NCBI GenBank assembly: GCA_964550025.1
Contig: CAZJYI010000036.1
Location: 1 to 64,000 of the forward strand
Direction of reading: 5' to 3'
DNA from: CAZJYI01 sp964550025
GTDB taxonomy: Bacteria > Verrucomicrobiota > Kiritimatiellia > UBA8416 > CAYOBW01
Length of the DNA: 64,000 nt
The notes beneath the pieces are model-generated. The model was not told where the DNA came from. It was given only the letters and a program-made list of their open reading frames with translations, and searched no databases. The translations under genes and the position numbers were made by a program. Every line of letters begins with the position of its first letter. Positions within the stretch are counted from its first letter, which is position 1. Shown here in pieces: positions 1 to 8,403 of the stretch.

Positions 1-804
1 AGACAGTGACTTTTGTGTATAAAGGACAGCCCTTGCGGGCGGGAAGTTTCGGGTTCTCTCGCTACATGCGGTTGCCGCCACGTCTTCGTGAGCCCGGTTC
101 GAACGGGGAACGTGCGAAGCTCTCCTCTTCGTTCCCCACGGGCTCAAGACTGGGATGACACTGTCAAGTAGCTTACTCTCCTGAACCTCCCCGCCCGCAA
201 GGGGCGGGGATTCCATGGGGCGCCCACTTTCTTCGTTTGCACCGTGGGCGGGGGCGCAAGTCAGTTGCGTGCGTGGGTTGGGGCGTCGTCGCGTACGGGA
301 ACGAAGACTCGATGTAGTTCTCGACAGAGTTGGCGAGTTAGTTGGGATCGGTGTAGTTTACGGCAGAGTTCTCGCGGAAACGGGAACGAGCCCTGTGGCA
401 GGAGTTGATCACATGGCTGCCCGAAGGGACTGTCGGGGCTGAGTGTGCTCCAAACGAACTACATTGCGAACGTCGCCGGGAACTACACCACCCTCCGCTC
501 TCCCGTGAACTCTGTCGAGACTACGCCGAACCGGCACGGTTTCCGAAGCCATGGAGAGAACAGGATCAGGCCATGCTCTCGACCCCACATGCCTGTCTTG
601 CGTTGCTCTTCGCGCTGTTTGGCGGCGGCGGTTCGCATTGCGACCTCAGACCCAGACGAGGTCGGTCCGCCCCGAACCCGCACAAGAGCTGCATCAAGGG
701 ATCGCTCAACTGGGACCACCTGCGCTGCGGTGTCCGAGGGCGACCGAGCAAGTGGTTGACGCTGTGTGCCGGGATCGTGGAGAAACACAGAGGCGGCGCC
801 GACG
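1..804. other. Gene-free region with inverted repeats
   Basis: I find no convincing gene here; the open frames in both directions are rich in Arg/Pro/Ala and resemble no family. A 13-bp word at 31-43 recurs in inverted orientation at 190-202. GAGCCCG at 90-96 pairs with CGGGCTC at 139-145, and CGGGGAACG at 105-113 pairs with CGTTCCCC at 130-137. An imperfect inverted copy of a CTCGACAGAGTT-type word lies around 317-338 and 505-530. This is best read as the debris of a mobile element together with the downstream flank of the sulfatase gene. Confidence 0.5.
183..213 (-). ncRNA. Omega-RNA-like 3' hairpin (IS605/TnpB right end)
   Basis: On the minus strand this reads as an 8-bp perfect stem (CCCCGCCC / GGGCGGGG) with a short loop, preceded by GGAAT and followed by GAGGTTCA. 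From memory, the TnpB guide RNA of ISDra2 and relatives ends in a hairpin followed by GAGGTTCAA, after which the guide begins. The RNA body, and a tnpB gene, would lie at higher coordinates, but no TnpB zinc-finger or RuvC motif is readable in 213-804. It is therefore either an orphan guide RNA or a decayed element end. A plain GC-rich hairpin cannot be excluded. Confidence 0.4.
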
Positions 805-2196
805 CTACTTACCCTTGCGTTTCTTCCTGGCCCTGAGCATCTCGGTCTCGACGCCCTTGTCGCCCTGCTGGTCCATCCAGGCGTCGAGCTGCTTTCGCAT
901 CGCGTCCATCTTCTCGCGATACTCCGGTTTGTCGGCCAGGTTGTTCAGCTCGAAAGGGTCCTTCTCCAGATCGTAGAACTCCTCTGGCGGCCGGTGCTGG
1001 TAGCGCCTGGTGAGCCTTGCCGCCCGGGTGTCCGTCGCGGCGTCTCGTACCCAGCTATCCCAGATATTCTCGTAGTTCTTCTCGGTCATGATGTTCTGGA
1101 ACTTCGCGTCGGGCATGAGGTTCACGATGTACCGGAAACGTCTGTCCCGCACGGAACGGACGGGGTATGGCTTGCCGGCGATGATTCCGGCGGTCGTGTG
1201 CACGCCGTAGGCGAGGTCGTTGTGTTCAGTCGCCTTGCCTTTGAGCACGTCGTGAAAGCTCCTGCCGTCGAACCCGTTCCCGCCATCCGGTGCCCCCGGG
1301 CGCCCGGTATCGATGGCTCTGGGCGCGCCGCCCGCAAGCTCGATCAGCGTTGGTGCGACATCCACATACTGGATGATGGCGTCCGTCTCGGAACCGGGCT
1401 TGATCACGCCGGGCCAACGCGCGATGAACTGGGTCCGCAAGCCGTAGTCGTAGCAGGTCCACTTGCCCCCGGGCAGGTCGGGGCCCTGCTCGCTGGTTAC
1501 GATCACGAGGGTGTTCTCCGCCCGGCCGCTCTTCTCGAGCATCGCCAGGTACTGGCCCACCTCGGTGTCGAAGGCGGTGACCGCCGTGTAGTAGCGGCAG
1601 AGTGCCTCGCGTGTCTCCCGATTGTCCACGAGGTGGGCCGGCACCGTGATCGTCTGAGGGTCATAGCCCTTCGCTTTCGGCCATTTCGGGTGCGGGTGGT
1701 GCGACGTGAACAGCAGGCAGAACGGTGCGGAACGGTCCGCCATGTACTGCGGGATATTGTCGACCTTGTCGAACGGGAAGGACTCCGCAGGGCCGAAGTG
1801 CTTCTTGCCTTTCAGGCCCACGCGGTAGCCCAGGGCGCGCAGGTGGTGCACGATGCTCTTCGTGCCCGGCTTGACTTTGGAGTGGTTCGGATAGGCGCCG
1901 TTGCGCACGGGGAACACGCCGGTGTACAACTGCTGGCGCGTCGGGGCGCACATGGCCGTCGCGGTGAAGGCCTTGTTGAACTTCATCCCCTGTTTGGCCA
2001 GCCGATCAATGTTGGGTGTGCGGACCTCCGCGTTGCCGTAGCAACCGGCGTCGTTCCACGCCAGGTCATCGGCAATGAGCATGAGAACGTTCGGCTTTCC
2101 CGTATCCGTGGGCGGAGCGCAAAAGACCGCACTCACCGCGGAGAGCAGGCCCACGCCGAGAGAGACTACCTTCAGACAATTGCACCGGTTATACAT
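805..2196 (-). CDS. Secreted type I sulfatase
   Basis: Formylglycine-dependent sulfatase, predicted to remove sulfate esters from exported or imported glycans. It has an N-terminal signal peptide (about residues 1-26). The metal-binding Asp pair is in IADDLAWND (43-44) and the sulfatase signature CAPTR starts at Cys83, the residue that would become formylglycine. GYRVGLKGKKHFGP around 124-136 carries the usual active-site Lys/His. The usual DNG near residue 234 is replaced by SEQG, as I recall for sulfoglucosamine-sulfohydrolase-like subfamilies. At 463 residues the length is normal. Start supported by AGGAG 5 nt upstream. A separate sulfatase modifying enzyme (FGE or anSME) is required and is not in this window. 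Substrate unknown. Confidence 0.9.
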   Translation of the reverse strand: MYNRCNCLKVVSLGVGLLSAVSAVFCAPPTDTGKPNVLMLIADDLAWNDAGCYGNAEVRTPNIDRLAKQGMKFNKAFTATAMCAPTRQQLYTGVFPVRNGAYPNHSKVKPGTKSIVHHLRALGYRVGLKGKKHFGPAESFPFDKVDNIPQYMADRSAPFCLLFTSHHPHPKWPKAKGYDPQTITVPAHLVDNRETREALCRYYTAVTAFDTEVGQYLAMLEKSGRAENTLVIVTSEQGPDLPGGKWTCYDYGLRTQFIARWPGVIKPGSETDAIIQYVDVAPTLIELAGGAPRAIDTGRPGAPDGGNGFDGRSFHDVLKGKATEHNDLAYGVHTTAGIIAGKPYPVRSVRDRRFRYIVNLMPDAKFQNIMTEKNYENIWDSWVRDAATDTRAARLTRRYQHRPPEEFYDLEKDPFELNNLADKPEYREKMDAMRKQLDAWMDQQGDKGVETEMLRARKKRKGK

Positions 2197-2289
2197 GACA
2201 CTCCTTTTCTACAACACCGCCACGATTCAGCGATCCGTTGGGACCCCACCATCAATGGCACAGCGCAGCATAGCCGCAACCGGAGAGAG

Positions 2290-2346
2290 GAACAACCACG
2301 GATCACACGGATCGGAGGGAGTTGCCCACGGATGGGAGATGCACCA
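2290..2346. repeat. CACGGAT word repeat
   Basis: CCACGGATCACACGGAT, followed about 30 bp later by CCACGGATGG, lies between the sulfatase start and the lipoprotein stop. I recall CACGGAT-word runs as common intergenic fillers in PVC-type genomes. The copy here is short and degenerate. Confidence 0.4.
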
Positions 2347-2405
2347 CGGGTATGAAAGACCCACGTGCGCTTCACGGTACGCCGGGTTTGCGCACCGGTA
2401 GCGGG

Positions 2406-2801
2406 TCAGGCACCGCCGCCTTGCACGTCGCCAGGGGGCTTCACCGTCTGCGATTCACGCCAGTTCGCTTCGATTACCGCCGCCATCCCCGGCGTGAGTG
2501 CCTCGACCTGGCTGCACCGCAGTCTGGATGACTCGAGAAGCCTCTGCTTCGCAGTGACCTTCTGCTTGTCCGTTCTGACAACGACCCAAGCGACAAGTCC
2601 ACCCGACCTGGGCTTGCACAGGAACTGACGGGGGCTGATCGAGAATGGCATCTGGCGGTTGATTTCCTGAAAGAGCTCCGCCCCCGATCCCGGTTCAAAT
2701 TCGCCGGCAGGGGTAATACACAGAACGGTTCCCGGGGTTGCGCAACCAACGAGGGTGACCGCTGCGATCAGAAGTGTCGTGATGCGTATCGTGGATTTCA
2801 T
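2406..2801 (-). CDS. Small putative lipoprotein
   Basis: Hypothetical protein of about 131 residues with a clear lipoprotein signal: MKSTIR, a hydrophobic stretch, then the lipobox LVGC followed by ATPGTV. The mature part is short, has two further Cys and matches no family I recognise. The ATG at 2801 is chosen because it gives a canonical signal peptide. A GTG at 2810 would overlap the dnaJ stop by one base (TAGTG) and add three residues. It follows dnaJ immediately and is probably co-transcribed with grpE-dnaJ, but nothing links it functionally to the chaperones. Confidence 0.6.
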   Translation of the reverse strand: MKSTIRITTLLIAAVTLVGCATPGTVLCITPAGEFEPGSGAELFQEINRQMPFSISPRQFLCKPRSGGLVAWVVVRTDKQKVTAKQRLLESSRLRCSQVEALTPGMAAVIEANWRESQTVKPPGDVQGGGA

Positions 2802-2809
2802 TTCCCGCA

Positions 2810-3982
2810 CTACTTCCCCATTGCAGCCTTGCGCTCGTAGAACGCTTCGGCGCGCTTGTGGAAGGCCTGGCGTTCGCGGTAGTTCCCGTCGCTCTGAAGA
2901 TCCAACAGCTCCTTGAGGAGCTTCTTCTGCTTGCCGCCGAGCTTAACGGGGACTTCGGCCACGATGCGTACGTGCAGATCGCCGCGGTCGTAGCCTTCAA
3001 CGTTGGAAATGCCTTTCCCCCTGAGGCGATAGACTTTGCCCGATTGCGTTCCAGGCGCCACTTTGAGCTTGGCGTAGCCGTCGATGGTAGGAATCTGGAT
3101 CTCACCGCCAAGAGCCGCGGTTTCGAGTGGAACGGGGACTTCGCACAGCAGATCGTCGCCCCGCCGCTCGAAGAGGTCGTGTTTGCGCACGTGCAACACG
3201 ACGTACAGATCGCCGGCAGGGCCGCCCCGGCCGCCGCCGTCGCCCTTCCCCGTCAGCCGCAGTCGCGAACCCGTTTCCACGCCCGCGGGAATTCGCAGCG
3301 TGATGCGTCTGCGCACCTTGGTGCGACCGCTACCCTTGCACCCCCGGCAGGGCTGCGTCACGATCGTACCTTCGCCGCCGCAGACCGGGCAGGTCTGCCG
3401 CACCTGGAAGAACCCACCACCGGAAACAACCTGGCCGCGTCCGCCGCAGTGTTTGCATGTCTCACGTCGGCTTCCCGGCTTCACGCCTGAACCTCTGCAC
3501 GTCTCGCATTCCTGGCTCATGGGGAGAGCGATCTCCCGCTCGGACCCGAACGCGGCTTCCTCGAGGTCGATCTCGAGGTCAAACCGCAGATCGGCGCCTC
3601 TTTGCGGGCCGGACCGCGACCGCTGGCGCCCACCCCCGAAGAACCCGTCAAAAAGGCCGCCACCGTCGCCAAAAAGACTGCCCAGGATGTCCTGCAGGTC
3701 GGCGACATGCGTGAAATCACGCGAAAAATCGAACCCGCCGGGGCCGAAGGCCGCCTTCATGCCCTCGTGCCCGAACTGGTCGTACTGCTGTCGTTTCTTG
3801 GGGTCGCTCAGGACCTCGTAGGCTTCGGAGACCTCCTTGAACCTGGCCTCGGCGGTCTTGTCGCCCTGGTTGCGATCGGGATGGTACTTCATCGCGAGCT
3901 TACGATAGGCCCGCTTGATTTCATCCGCCGAAGCTGTTCGGCCTACGCCCAGCAGCTCGTAGTAGTCCCTCTTCGTTGCCAC
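2810..3982 (-). CDS. dnaJ: Chaperone DnaJ (Hsp40)
   Basis: Co-chaperone that stimulates DnaK ATPase and delivers unfolded clients; cytoplasmic. The J domain (residues 5-70) carries the HPD triad at 34-36. It is followed by a Gly/Phe-rich segment (GGGLFDGFFGGG) and four zinc-binding repeats CETCRGSG, CKHCGGRG, CPVCGGEG and CRGCKGSG, then the C-terminal substrate-binding domains; a full-length type I DnaJ of about 390 residues. The GTG at 3982 is chosen because the conserved ATKRDYYELLG starts directly after it and GAGGGG lies upstream. The frame continues 19 codons further up with no homology. It follows grpE by 61 bp. dnaK is not in the window. Confidence 0.96.
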   Translation of the reverse strand: MATKRDYYELLGVGRTASADEIKRAYRKLAMKYHPDRNQGDKTAEARFKEVSEAYEVLSDPKKRQQYDQFGHEGMKAAFGPGGFDFSRDFTHVADLQDILGSLFGDGGGLFDGFFGGGRQRSRSGPQRGADLRFDLEIDLEEAAFGSEREIALPMSQECETCRGSGVKPGSRRETCKHCGGRGQVVSGGGFFQVRQTCPVCGGEGTIVTQPCRGCKGSGRTKVRRRITLRIPAGVETGSRLRLTGKGDGGGRGGPAGDLYVVLHVRKHDLFERRGDDLLCEVPVPLETAALGGEIQIPTIDGYAKLKVAPGTQSGKVYRLRGKGISNVEGYDRGDLHVRIVAEVPVKLGGKQKKLLKELLDLQSDGNYRERQAFHKRAEAFYERKAAMGK

Positions 3983-4043
3983 GGGTGTAGTCCCCTCGTG
4001 TAATCGGCGCACCGCAACGCTTGCGGCGCACCTGCGCAATTGT

Positions 4044-4832
4044 TCAAGCCTCGGCTACGGCTTCGCCGTCACTCTTCTTGCTCTCCGGCGCCTGATCCGT
4101 GCCCGCAGGCGGGGCCTTCTCGGTCGCCGCCACCTTGGGCGTTGCCGCTTCGGGCGCGCCGCTCGAGACGACAACCTGGGCGGCGCGCAGAACGCGCTGA
4201 TCCCCCAGCCTGTATCCACGCCGGGCCACGGCCATGATGTGCCCCTCGTCCACCTCCGCCGAGGGAAGATGCGAAACGGCTTCATGGCAGTTCGGGTCAA
4301 AGGGCAGCGTGTCGGTCTCGATGGCCTTCAGACCGAACTTGCCCAGGGCCGAACTGAGCTGTTCTCCCACCAGCCTGAACCCTTCCATGAAAGCCGGATC
4401 CGCCCCATGTTTCTCCGCCGCGTCCAGTGCGAGCTCCACGTGGTCCAGCACCGGCAGAAGCTCGAGCATGATATCCTCGTTTGCATTCTTGTACAACTCG
4501 GTCTTCTCGCGCAACGTGCGTTTCCGGAAGTTCTCGAAATCGGCCTGCAGCCGCAGCAGGCGGTCCTGGAGCGCCTTGGTTTCCTCTTTCTGTTTCGCCG
4601 CCTTCCTCTTCTTGGAGCCGCCCAGCTTGGGCCAGCCTGTCGGTTTCTTCTTGGCGGCCGTCTTCTCCTGCGGCGCCTCGCCGGCCTGCTCGTCTGCCTT
4701 CTTGTCGGCAGCAGGCTGAGCGGCCTTCGGCTCCGACTCCTTCTCCGTGTCGATGGCGGGCGCCGCCTCCGCAGGCGCGGCCTCGGCGGGGGCAGCGTCT
4801 TCTTTCGTTTCTCTCTTCGCCTTGGTTTCCAC
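4044..4832 (-). CDS. grpE: Nucleotide exchange factor GrpE with long low-complexity tails
   Basis: GrpE releases ADP from DnaK. The core (about residues 85-225) is recognisable: a long helix (LQDRLLRLQADFENFRKRT), then LLPVLDHVELAL, and the beta-wing region FDPNCHEAVSHLPS...EGHIMAVARRGYRLGDQRVLRAAQVVV. Two tails are unusual: an Ala/Glu/Lys/Pro-rich N-terminal extension of about 80 residues and an Ala/Pro/Lys-rich C-terminal tail of about 35. The GTG at 4832 (VETKAKRE) is preferred because the upstream in-frame sequence is Pro/His/Arg-rich and non-conserved. Upstream of dnaJ in the same orientation. Confidence 0.93.
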   Translation of the reverse strand: METKAKRETKEDAAPAEAAPAEAAPAIDTEKESEPKAAQPAADKKADEQAGEAPQEKTAAKKKPTGWPKLGGSKKRKAAKQKEETKALQDRLLRLQADFENFRKRTLREKTELYKNANEDIMLELLPVLDHVELALDAAEKHGADPAFMEGFRLVGEQLSSALGKFGLKAIETDTLPFDPNCHEAVSHLPSAEVDEGHIMAVARRGYRLGDQRVLRAAQVVVSSGAPEAATPKVAATEKAPPAGTDQAPESKKSDGEAVAEA

Positions 4833-4930
4833 TCCGTGACTCCGTCTATGATGATATAGAGAAGCTGCTTCCGGTAAGTAATGCGGTCGCGGATGATACC
4901 TGCGCGGCGGAGGCAGAGTCAACGCCCGAA

Positions 4931-5455
4931 TTACGGCCCTTCGATCTGTTGCAGATCCTGGCTGACGTACTCGATGACGCTCTTGAACTTCGGCAGGTTC
5001 TCGGGCGCGGCCTCGACCAGGTCCTGGTGGGCTTCCAGCATTGTCTCGAGCGTGAGCCGTTGGTCGCCCTCGTTCACTTCGAGCCGGGACAGGTCACCGA
5101 GGCCCGACAGGTGTGACCTGAGTGCGTCGTCAAGGCTCCCGGCCCGATAGAGCTCCAGGAGCCGGTCCAGACCAAGCGTTTCCAGAAGATACGACGTCTT
5201 CTCGCTCAGGTTCATCATGACGACGACCCCTTCGGACTCGCGGCGCAGCCGCAGCGCCAGTCCGGCCAGCACGCCCATGAACGTGCTGTCCATGCCGACG
5301 CACTTGTCCATGTCCAGGATAATGCGCCTGCATCCCTGCTCGACCGCCATCACTCCGAATTGCTTGAGCGCGGGTCCGGTCTTGAAGGACCCACGTCCGC
5401 AGACGCGCACAAGCGCGGCATCCTCGCGAACGGCCACAAGCAACTCATCAGGCAT
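4931..5455 (-). CDS. STAS-domain protein (anti-sigma-factor-antagonist-like)
   Basis: Cytoplasmic STAS-fold protein of about 174 residues. The signature segment DMDKCVGMDSTFMGVLAGL matches the conserved D-x(n)-DS/T-x-G loop whose Ser/Thr is phosphorylated by HPK-type kinases in SpoIIAA/RsbV relatives. The preceding ALVRVCGRGSFKTGPAL is the expected first strand and loop. A C-terminal extension of about 60 residues is rich in Leu/Glu and may be helical. The start at 5455 has AGAGG 9 nt upstream; an alternative ATG at 5527 would add 24 residues. No kinase or sigma factor lies beside it, so its partner is unknown. Divergent from the glycosyltransferase gene at 5628. Confidence 0.8.
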   Translation of the reverse strand: MPDELLVAVREDAALVRVCGRGSFKTGPALKQFGVMAVEQGCRRIILDMDKCVGMDSTFMGVLAGLALRLRRESEGVVVMMNLSEKTSYLLETLGLDRLLELYRAGSLDDALRSHLSGLGDLSRLEVNEGDQRLTLETMLEAHQDLVEAAPENLPKFKSVIEYVSQDLQQIEGP

Positions 5456-5627
5456 GGGTTTCGCCTCTACCACCACAATCCTCCGCGGGCCAACATGCCA
5501 CCAGTAGGCACCGGAGTCAATCGCCATCAAGCGCTTCACCCAAAGAAAACGCGCCGGGAAGCAAAACGACACGGTTGCAGCCGCTCGGCGGAGGTGGTAG
5601 CGTCTGTCGAAAGGAGGCCAATCTGAA

Positions 5628-6740
5628 GTGCGAGTGTGCATCGACATACAATCCGCCGTGACGCAACGAGCCGGCATCGGGCGTTACGTGCTGCAGCTCG
5701 CGCAACGCCTGGGACGGTACGCGACGAACGACGACCTGGTTCTGTCCTACTTCGATTTCCGGCGTGCCGGGCTGCCCTTTCCCGCTCCGGGCGCGCGACT
5801 GCGCCCCATCCGCTTCTGCCCCGGCCGGGCGGTTCAGTTGGCCTGGAAGAGAATGAACTGGCCGCCGTATGACCGTCTGGCGGGTGCGGCCGATGTGTTT
5901 CACTTCCCCAACTTCGTCATCCCGCCTTTGCGATCAGGCCGCACGGTCGTCAGCATTCACGACGTGAGTTTCGTGCGACACCCCGAGTTTGCCGAGAAGA
6001 AGAACCTGCAATACCTCTCCGCGAGAATCCGCGATACGGTCCAACGCGCCGACGCGATCATCACCATTTCCGAGTTCAGCGCCTGCGAGCTCTGCGAACT
6101 AATGGATGTCGAACGCTCGCGCCTGCACCCCATCTACCTGGGTATCGCGGACGATTTCGCCGCCCCGGCGACGGATAGCGCCGCCTCCGGACTGAAAGAA
6201 CTGGGAATCGAACGCCCGTACCTGCTCACGGTGGGAACGGTAGAGCCACGCAAGAACCTGTCCTTCCTGATCGACGTCTTCGAGAAGCTGACGTCCTTTG
6301 ACGGGGAACTGGTCATTGCCGGCATGCTGGGTTGGAAGTACGAACCCATCCTCGAGCGCATGCGAAACTCCAGCCGCGCGAAGGACATTCGCTACCTGCG
6401 CTATGTCCCCGACGGCTGCCTGCCCGCGCTCTACGCAAACGCCGACCTTTTTCTCATAACATCGTACTACGAGGGCTTCGGCTTCACCCCGCTCGAGGCA
6501 ATGGCCTGCGGAACTCCAGTTGTGTCATCTACGGGCGGCTCCCTGCCTGAAGTGCTCGGCGACGCCGCCGTTGTTGTCGAGGATTTTGATGCCGGACTCT
6601 GGGCCGAACGCACCCGGGAAGCGTTAGCCGACGGAACGCTGCGCGACCGCCTCATCACCGCGGGACGCGAACGAGCGGCCCGCTACACCTGGGAAGATAC
6701 GATCCGACGTACCTGGGACGTGTACAGGAGCCTCGTGTGA
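5628..6740 (+). CDS. GT4-family glycosyltransferase
   Basis: GT-B fold retaining glycosyltransferase, about 370 residues, probably cytoplasmic and building a cell-surface glycan. The N-terminal acceptor domain starts at VRVCIDIQSAVTQRAGIGRY (G-I-G-R-Y loop). The C-terminal donor domain contains LTVGTVEPRKNLSFLI and the EX7E-like GFGFTPLEAMACGTPVVSS. GTG start with AAAGGAGG upstream. It is followed by a second member of the same family, with a repeat element between them, suggesting a small surface-polysaccharide unit. Donor and acceptor sugars cannot be told. Confidence 0.9.
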   Translation: MRVCIDIQSAVTQRAGIGRYVLQLAQRLGRYATNDDLVLSYFDFRRAGLPFPAPGARLRPIRFCPGRAVQLAWKRMNWPPYDRLAGAADVFHFPNFVIPPLRSGRTVVSIHDVSFVRHPEFAEKKNLQYLSARIRDTVQRADAIITISEFSACELCELMDVERSRLHPIYLGIADDFAAPATDSAASGLKELGIERPYLLTVGTVEPRKNLSFLIDVFEKLTSFDGELVIAGMLGWKYEPILERMRNSSRAKDIRYLRYVPDGCLPALYANADLFLITSYYEGFGFTPLEAMACGTPVVSSTGGSLPEVLGDAAVVVEDFDAGLWAERTREALADGTLRDRLITAGRERAARYTWEDTIRRTWDVYRSLV

Positions 6741-6767
6741 TCCACGAGCGATGGGATTTCTGTGAGT

Positions 6768-6930
6768 AAATCCGAAACACGAATGTCGAAACTCGAAACA
6801 AATCCGAATCTCGAAAGCGGGAAATGGGGGGAAACACGGCGCTCGTCGCCGGATCGGGGGTTCGGGTTTTCTCCGTTTTGGAGCTTTGGTATTGTTTCGC
6901 ATTTCGGATTTCGGTATTCGAGTTTGCGTG
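6768..6930. repeat. Heptad-word element: GAAACTC/TTTCGGAT arms, inverted
   Basis: Two arms of degenerate 7-bp words in inverted orientation fill the space between the two glycosyltransferase genes. The left arm (6768-6817) has words such as GAAATCC, GAAACAC, GAATGTC, GAAACTC. The right arm (about 6873-6930) has TTCGCAT, TTCGGAT, TTCGGTA, TTCGAGT. The arms flank a core of about 55 bp. Open frames crossing it give Arg/Ser/Phe/Glu-rich products (EFRHSCFGF type) that I regard as spurious. Same architecture as the arms around the S23-type gene near 36 kb. Confidence 0.75.
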
Positions 6931-6958
6931 AACGGGGTATCGCAGGAGGGAGTCTGGG

Positions 6959-8134
6959 GTGCGCATAGCATTGGACGCCAGGTGGATCTTCCCCGAGATT
7001 TCGGGAATCGGCGCCTACACGCGGGACCTCATCGGCGCCCTGGCCAGCGTCGACACCGAGAACGATTATCTCCTGCTTTTCGACGATGCCGCCGTCCGCG
7101 ACCGCACACTCGAAGAGACTGGCGTGCGGGGGACCGCCAACGTGTCGGACCGCCTGCTGCCCTACGGCGTGTTTTCACCCTTCAGCCAGTTGCGCCTCCC
7201 CGGCGTCCTGCAGTCGGAGCGCATCGACGTCTATCACTCCACGAACTACATGATCCCGCTGCTTGCCTTTCCGAGACGCCGCAAAGGCAAGATCCGCTGT
7301 GTCACCACGATCCACGACGTCATCCCCATGATCTTCCCCCACCACGCGCCCCGGTCGCGCAAAGCGCGCGTGTACCCCATCTACCGGCGCTTGATGATCG
7401 AGGTCGGCAAACGCTCCGATGTCATCCTCACCGATAGCGAGGCTTCGCGTCGCGACGTCATCAGGCACCTCCGCATCCCCTCCGAACGAGCGGGGGCAGT
7501 CCACGTCGTTCCGTGCGGCGTGAGTGACCGTTTCTGCCCAAAAGACAAGCCGCGGCCCACGGGTAACCACGAACGCAGCATCATCTACGTCGGCCGGGCC
7601 GACCCGTACAAGAACGTGGCAACCCTGATCCGCGCGTTTGCCGCTGCCCGCATGCAATGCCCCTTCCCTGTTCGGCTATTCATTGCCGGATCGCCGGACC
7701 CGCGCTATCCCGACGCGCAGCAACTCGCCGCGGAGCTCGGCGTAGACAGCGCCATGACGTGGACCGGCTACCTCACCGACGACGAGCTCGTCGCCGTCTA
7801 CCAGGACGCGGATCTCCTCGTACACCCCTCGCGCTATGAGGGTTTCGGCCTGCAGGTCGCAGAAGCGATGCGATGCGGGATTCCGGTCGTGTGCAGCAAC
7901 AGCGGTTCCCTGCCTGAAGTCGCCGGCGATGCCGCCATCCTGCTCGATCCCGATGACGTTGACGGTTTCACCGCCGCGATCGAGCGCGTCCTCACCACAC
8001 CCGACCTTGCCCTCTCCCTCCGCGAGAAGGGACTACGTCAGGCCGCGCAGTTCACGTGGGAACGGACGGCGCGCGAGACGCTGGATGTCTACCGGCAACT
8101 CGCCCAAGGCAGCCCGCGGCCGCAGGCGAAGTGA
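6959..8134 (+). CDS. GT4-family glycosyltransferase
   Basis: Second GT-B glycosyltransferase, 391 residues, same family as the preceding gene. It has the N-terminal VRIALDARWIFPEISGIGAY, the nucleotide-sugar domain IIYVGRADPYKNVATLI, and the EX7E-type motif YEGFGLQVAEAMRCGIPVVCSNSGSLPEV. GTG start with AGGAGGGAG 5-6 nt upstream. The TGA stop is the first triplet of a TGATCAG word repeat, so the repeat abuts the gene end. Probable function is extension of an exported glycan; donor unknown. Confidence 0.9.
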   Translation: MRIALDARWIFPEISGIGAYTRDLIGALASVDTENDYLLLFDDAAVRDRTLEETGVRGTANVSDRLLPYGVFSPFSQLRLPGVLQSERIDVYHSTNYMIPLLAFPRRRKGKIRCVTTIHDVIPMIFPHHAPRSRKARVYPIYRRLMIEVGKRSDVILTDSEASRRDVIRHLRIPSERAGAVHVVPCGVSDRFCPKDKPRPTGNHERSIIYVGRADPYKNVATLIRAFAAARMQCPFPVRLFIAGSPDPRYPDAQQLAAELGVDSAMTWTGYLTDDELVAVYQDADLLVHPSRYEGFGLQVAEAMRCGIPVVCSNSGSLPEVAGDAAILLDPDDVDGFTAAIERVLTTPDLALSLREKGLRQAAQFTWERTARETLDVYRQLAQGSPRPQAK

Positions 8135-8187
8135 TCAGTCATCAGTGATCAGTCCCCCACTGCTTGCCGAACACCGGTCACTGATTG
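8132..8187. repeat. TGATCAG heptad-word repeat
   Basis: TGATCAG, TCATCAG, TGATCAG in direct succession (8132-8152), starting at the stop codon of the glycosyltransferase gene. About 20 bp further on, a degenerate inverted partner reads GGTCACTGATTG (8176-8187). The same word family occurs in frame inside the PQQ gene at 33655-33692. Confidence 0.7.
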
Positions 8188-8292
8188 CCCACGGTCGTTG
8201 TCAATAGCTCGCCTCAGGTCCTGCGCAAGACGCATAGAACTGATAGAGTCAGACTCTGGTCCGCGCAAGGCATACACACCCGGTTCCGGAGG

Positions 8293-8306
8293 GAGAATTA
8301 ATTCTC
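8293..8306. promoter_or_regulatory. Perfect 14-bp palindrome, candidate operator
   Basis: GAGAATTAATTCTC is a perfect palindrome about 10 bp upstream of the candidate -35 box. A related interrupted palindrome lies downstream of the -10 (8350-8365). Paired palindromes around a promoter fit a dimeric winged-helix repressor such as BlaI/MecI, whose gene here appears reduced to a relic. Confidence 0.5.
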
Positions 8307-8315
8307 GCTTAGAGC

Positions 8316-8344
8316 TTGACGCTGGCACTGAAGTGTAGTTCTAT
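8316..8344 (+). promoter_or_regulatory. Candidate sigma-70 promoter for the BlaR1-like gene
   Basis: TTGACG (8316-8321) and TTCTAT (8339-8344) are separated by 17 bp. The -35 matches 5 of 6 consensus bases and the -10 3 of 6. It is flanked by two related palindromes, which raises the likelihood that it is a regulated promoter. Confidence 0.45.
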
Positions 8345-8349
8345 CGAAC

Positions 8350-8365
8350 CGAGAATAACTTCTCG
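8350..8365. promoter_or_regulatory. Interrupted palindrome, candidate second operator
   Basis: CGAGAA-TAAC-TTCTCG shares the GAGAA/TTCTC half-sites with the palindrome at 8293-8306 and sits just downstream of the candidate -10 box. Confidence 0.45.
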
Positions 8366-8403
8366 ACTGAATCGCCGGCCCGACACGCAAGGAGGACGCG
8401 CCA

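Noticed and set aside
90..115. GGTTCGAAC resembling a tRNA T-loop
   Set aside because: The flanking bases do not form a five-pair T-stem, and no acceptor or anticodon arm can be built around it.
766..2355. Long open frame antisense to the sulfatase gene
   Set aside because: It mirrors the sulfatase coding sequence, as expected from high third-position GC. Its product shows no family features and no ribosome-binding site.
6624..6971. Open frame across the heptad element giving an EFRHSCFGF-type product
   Set aside because: The residues come from the repeat words, and the same kind of product appears wherever such words occur. Not a gene.
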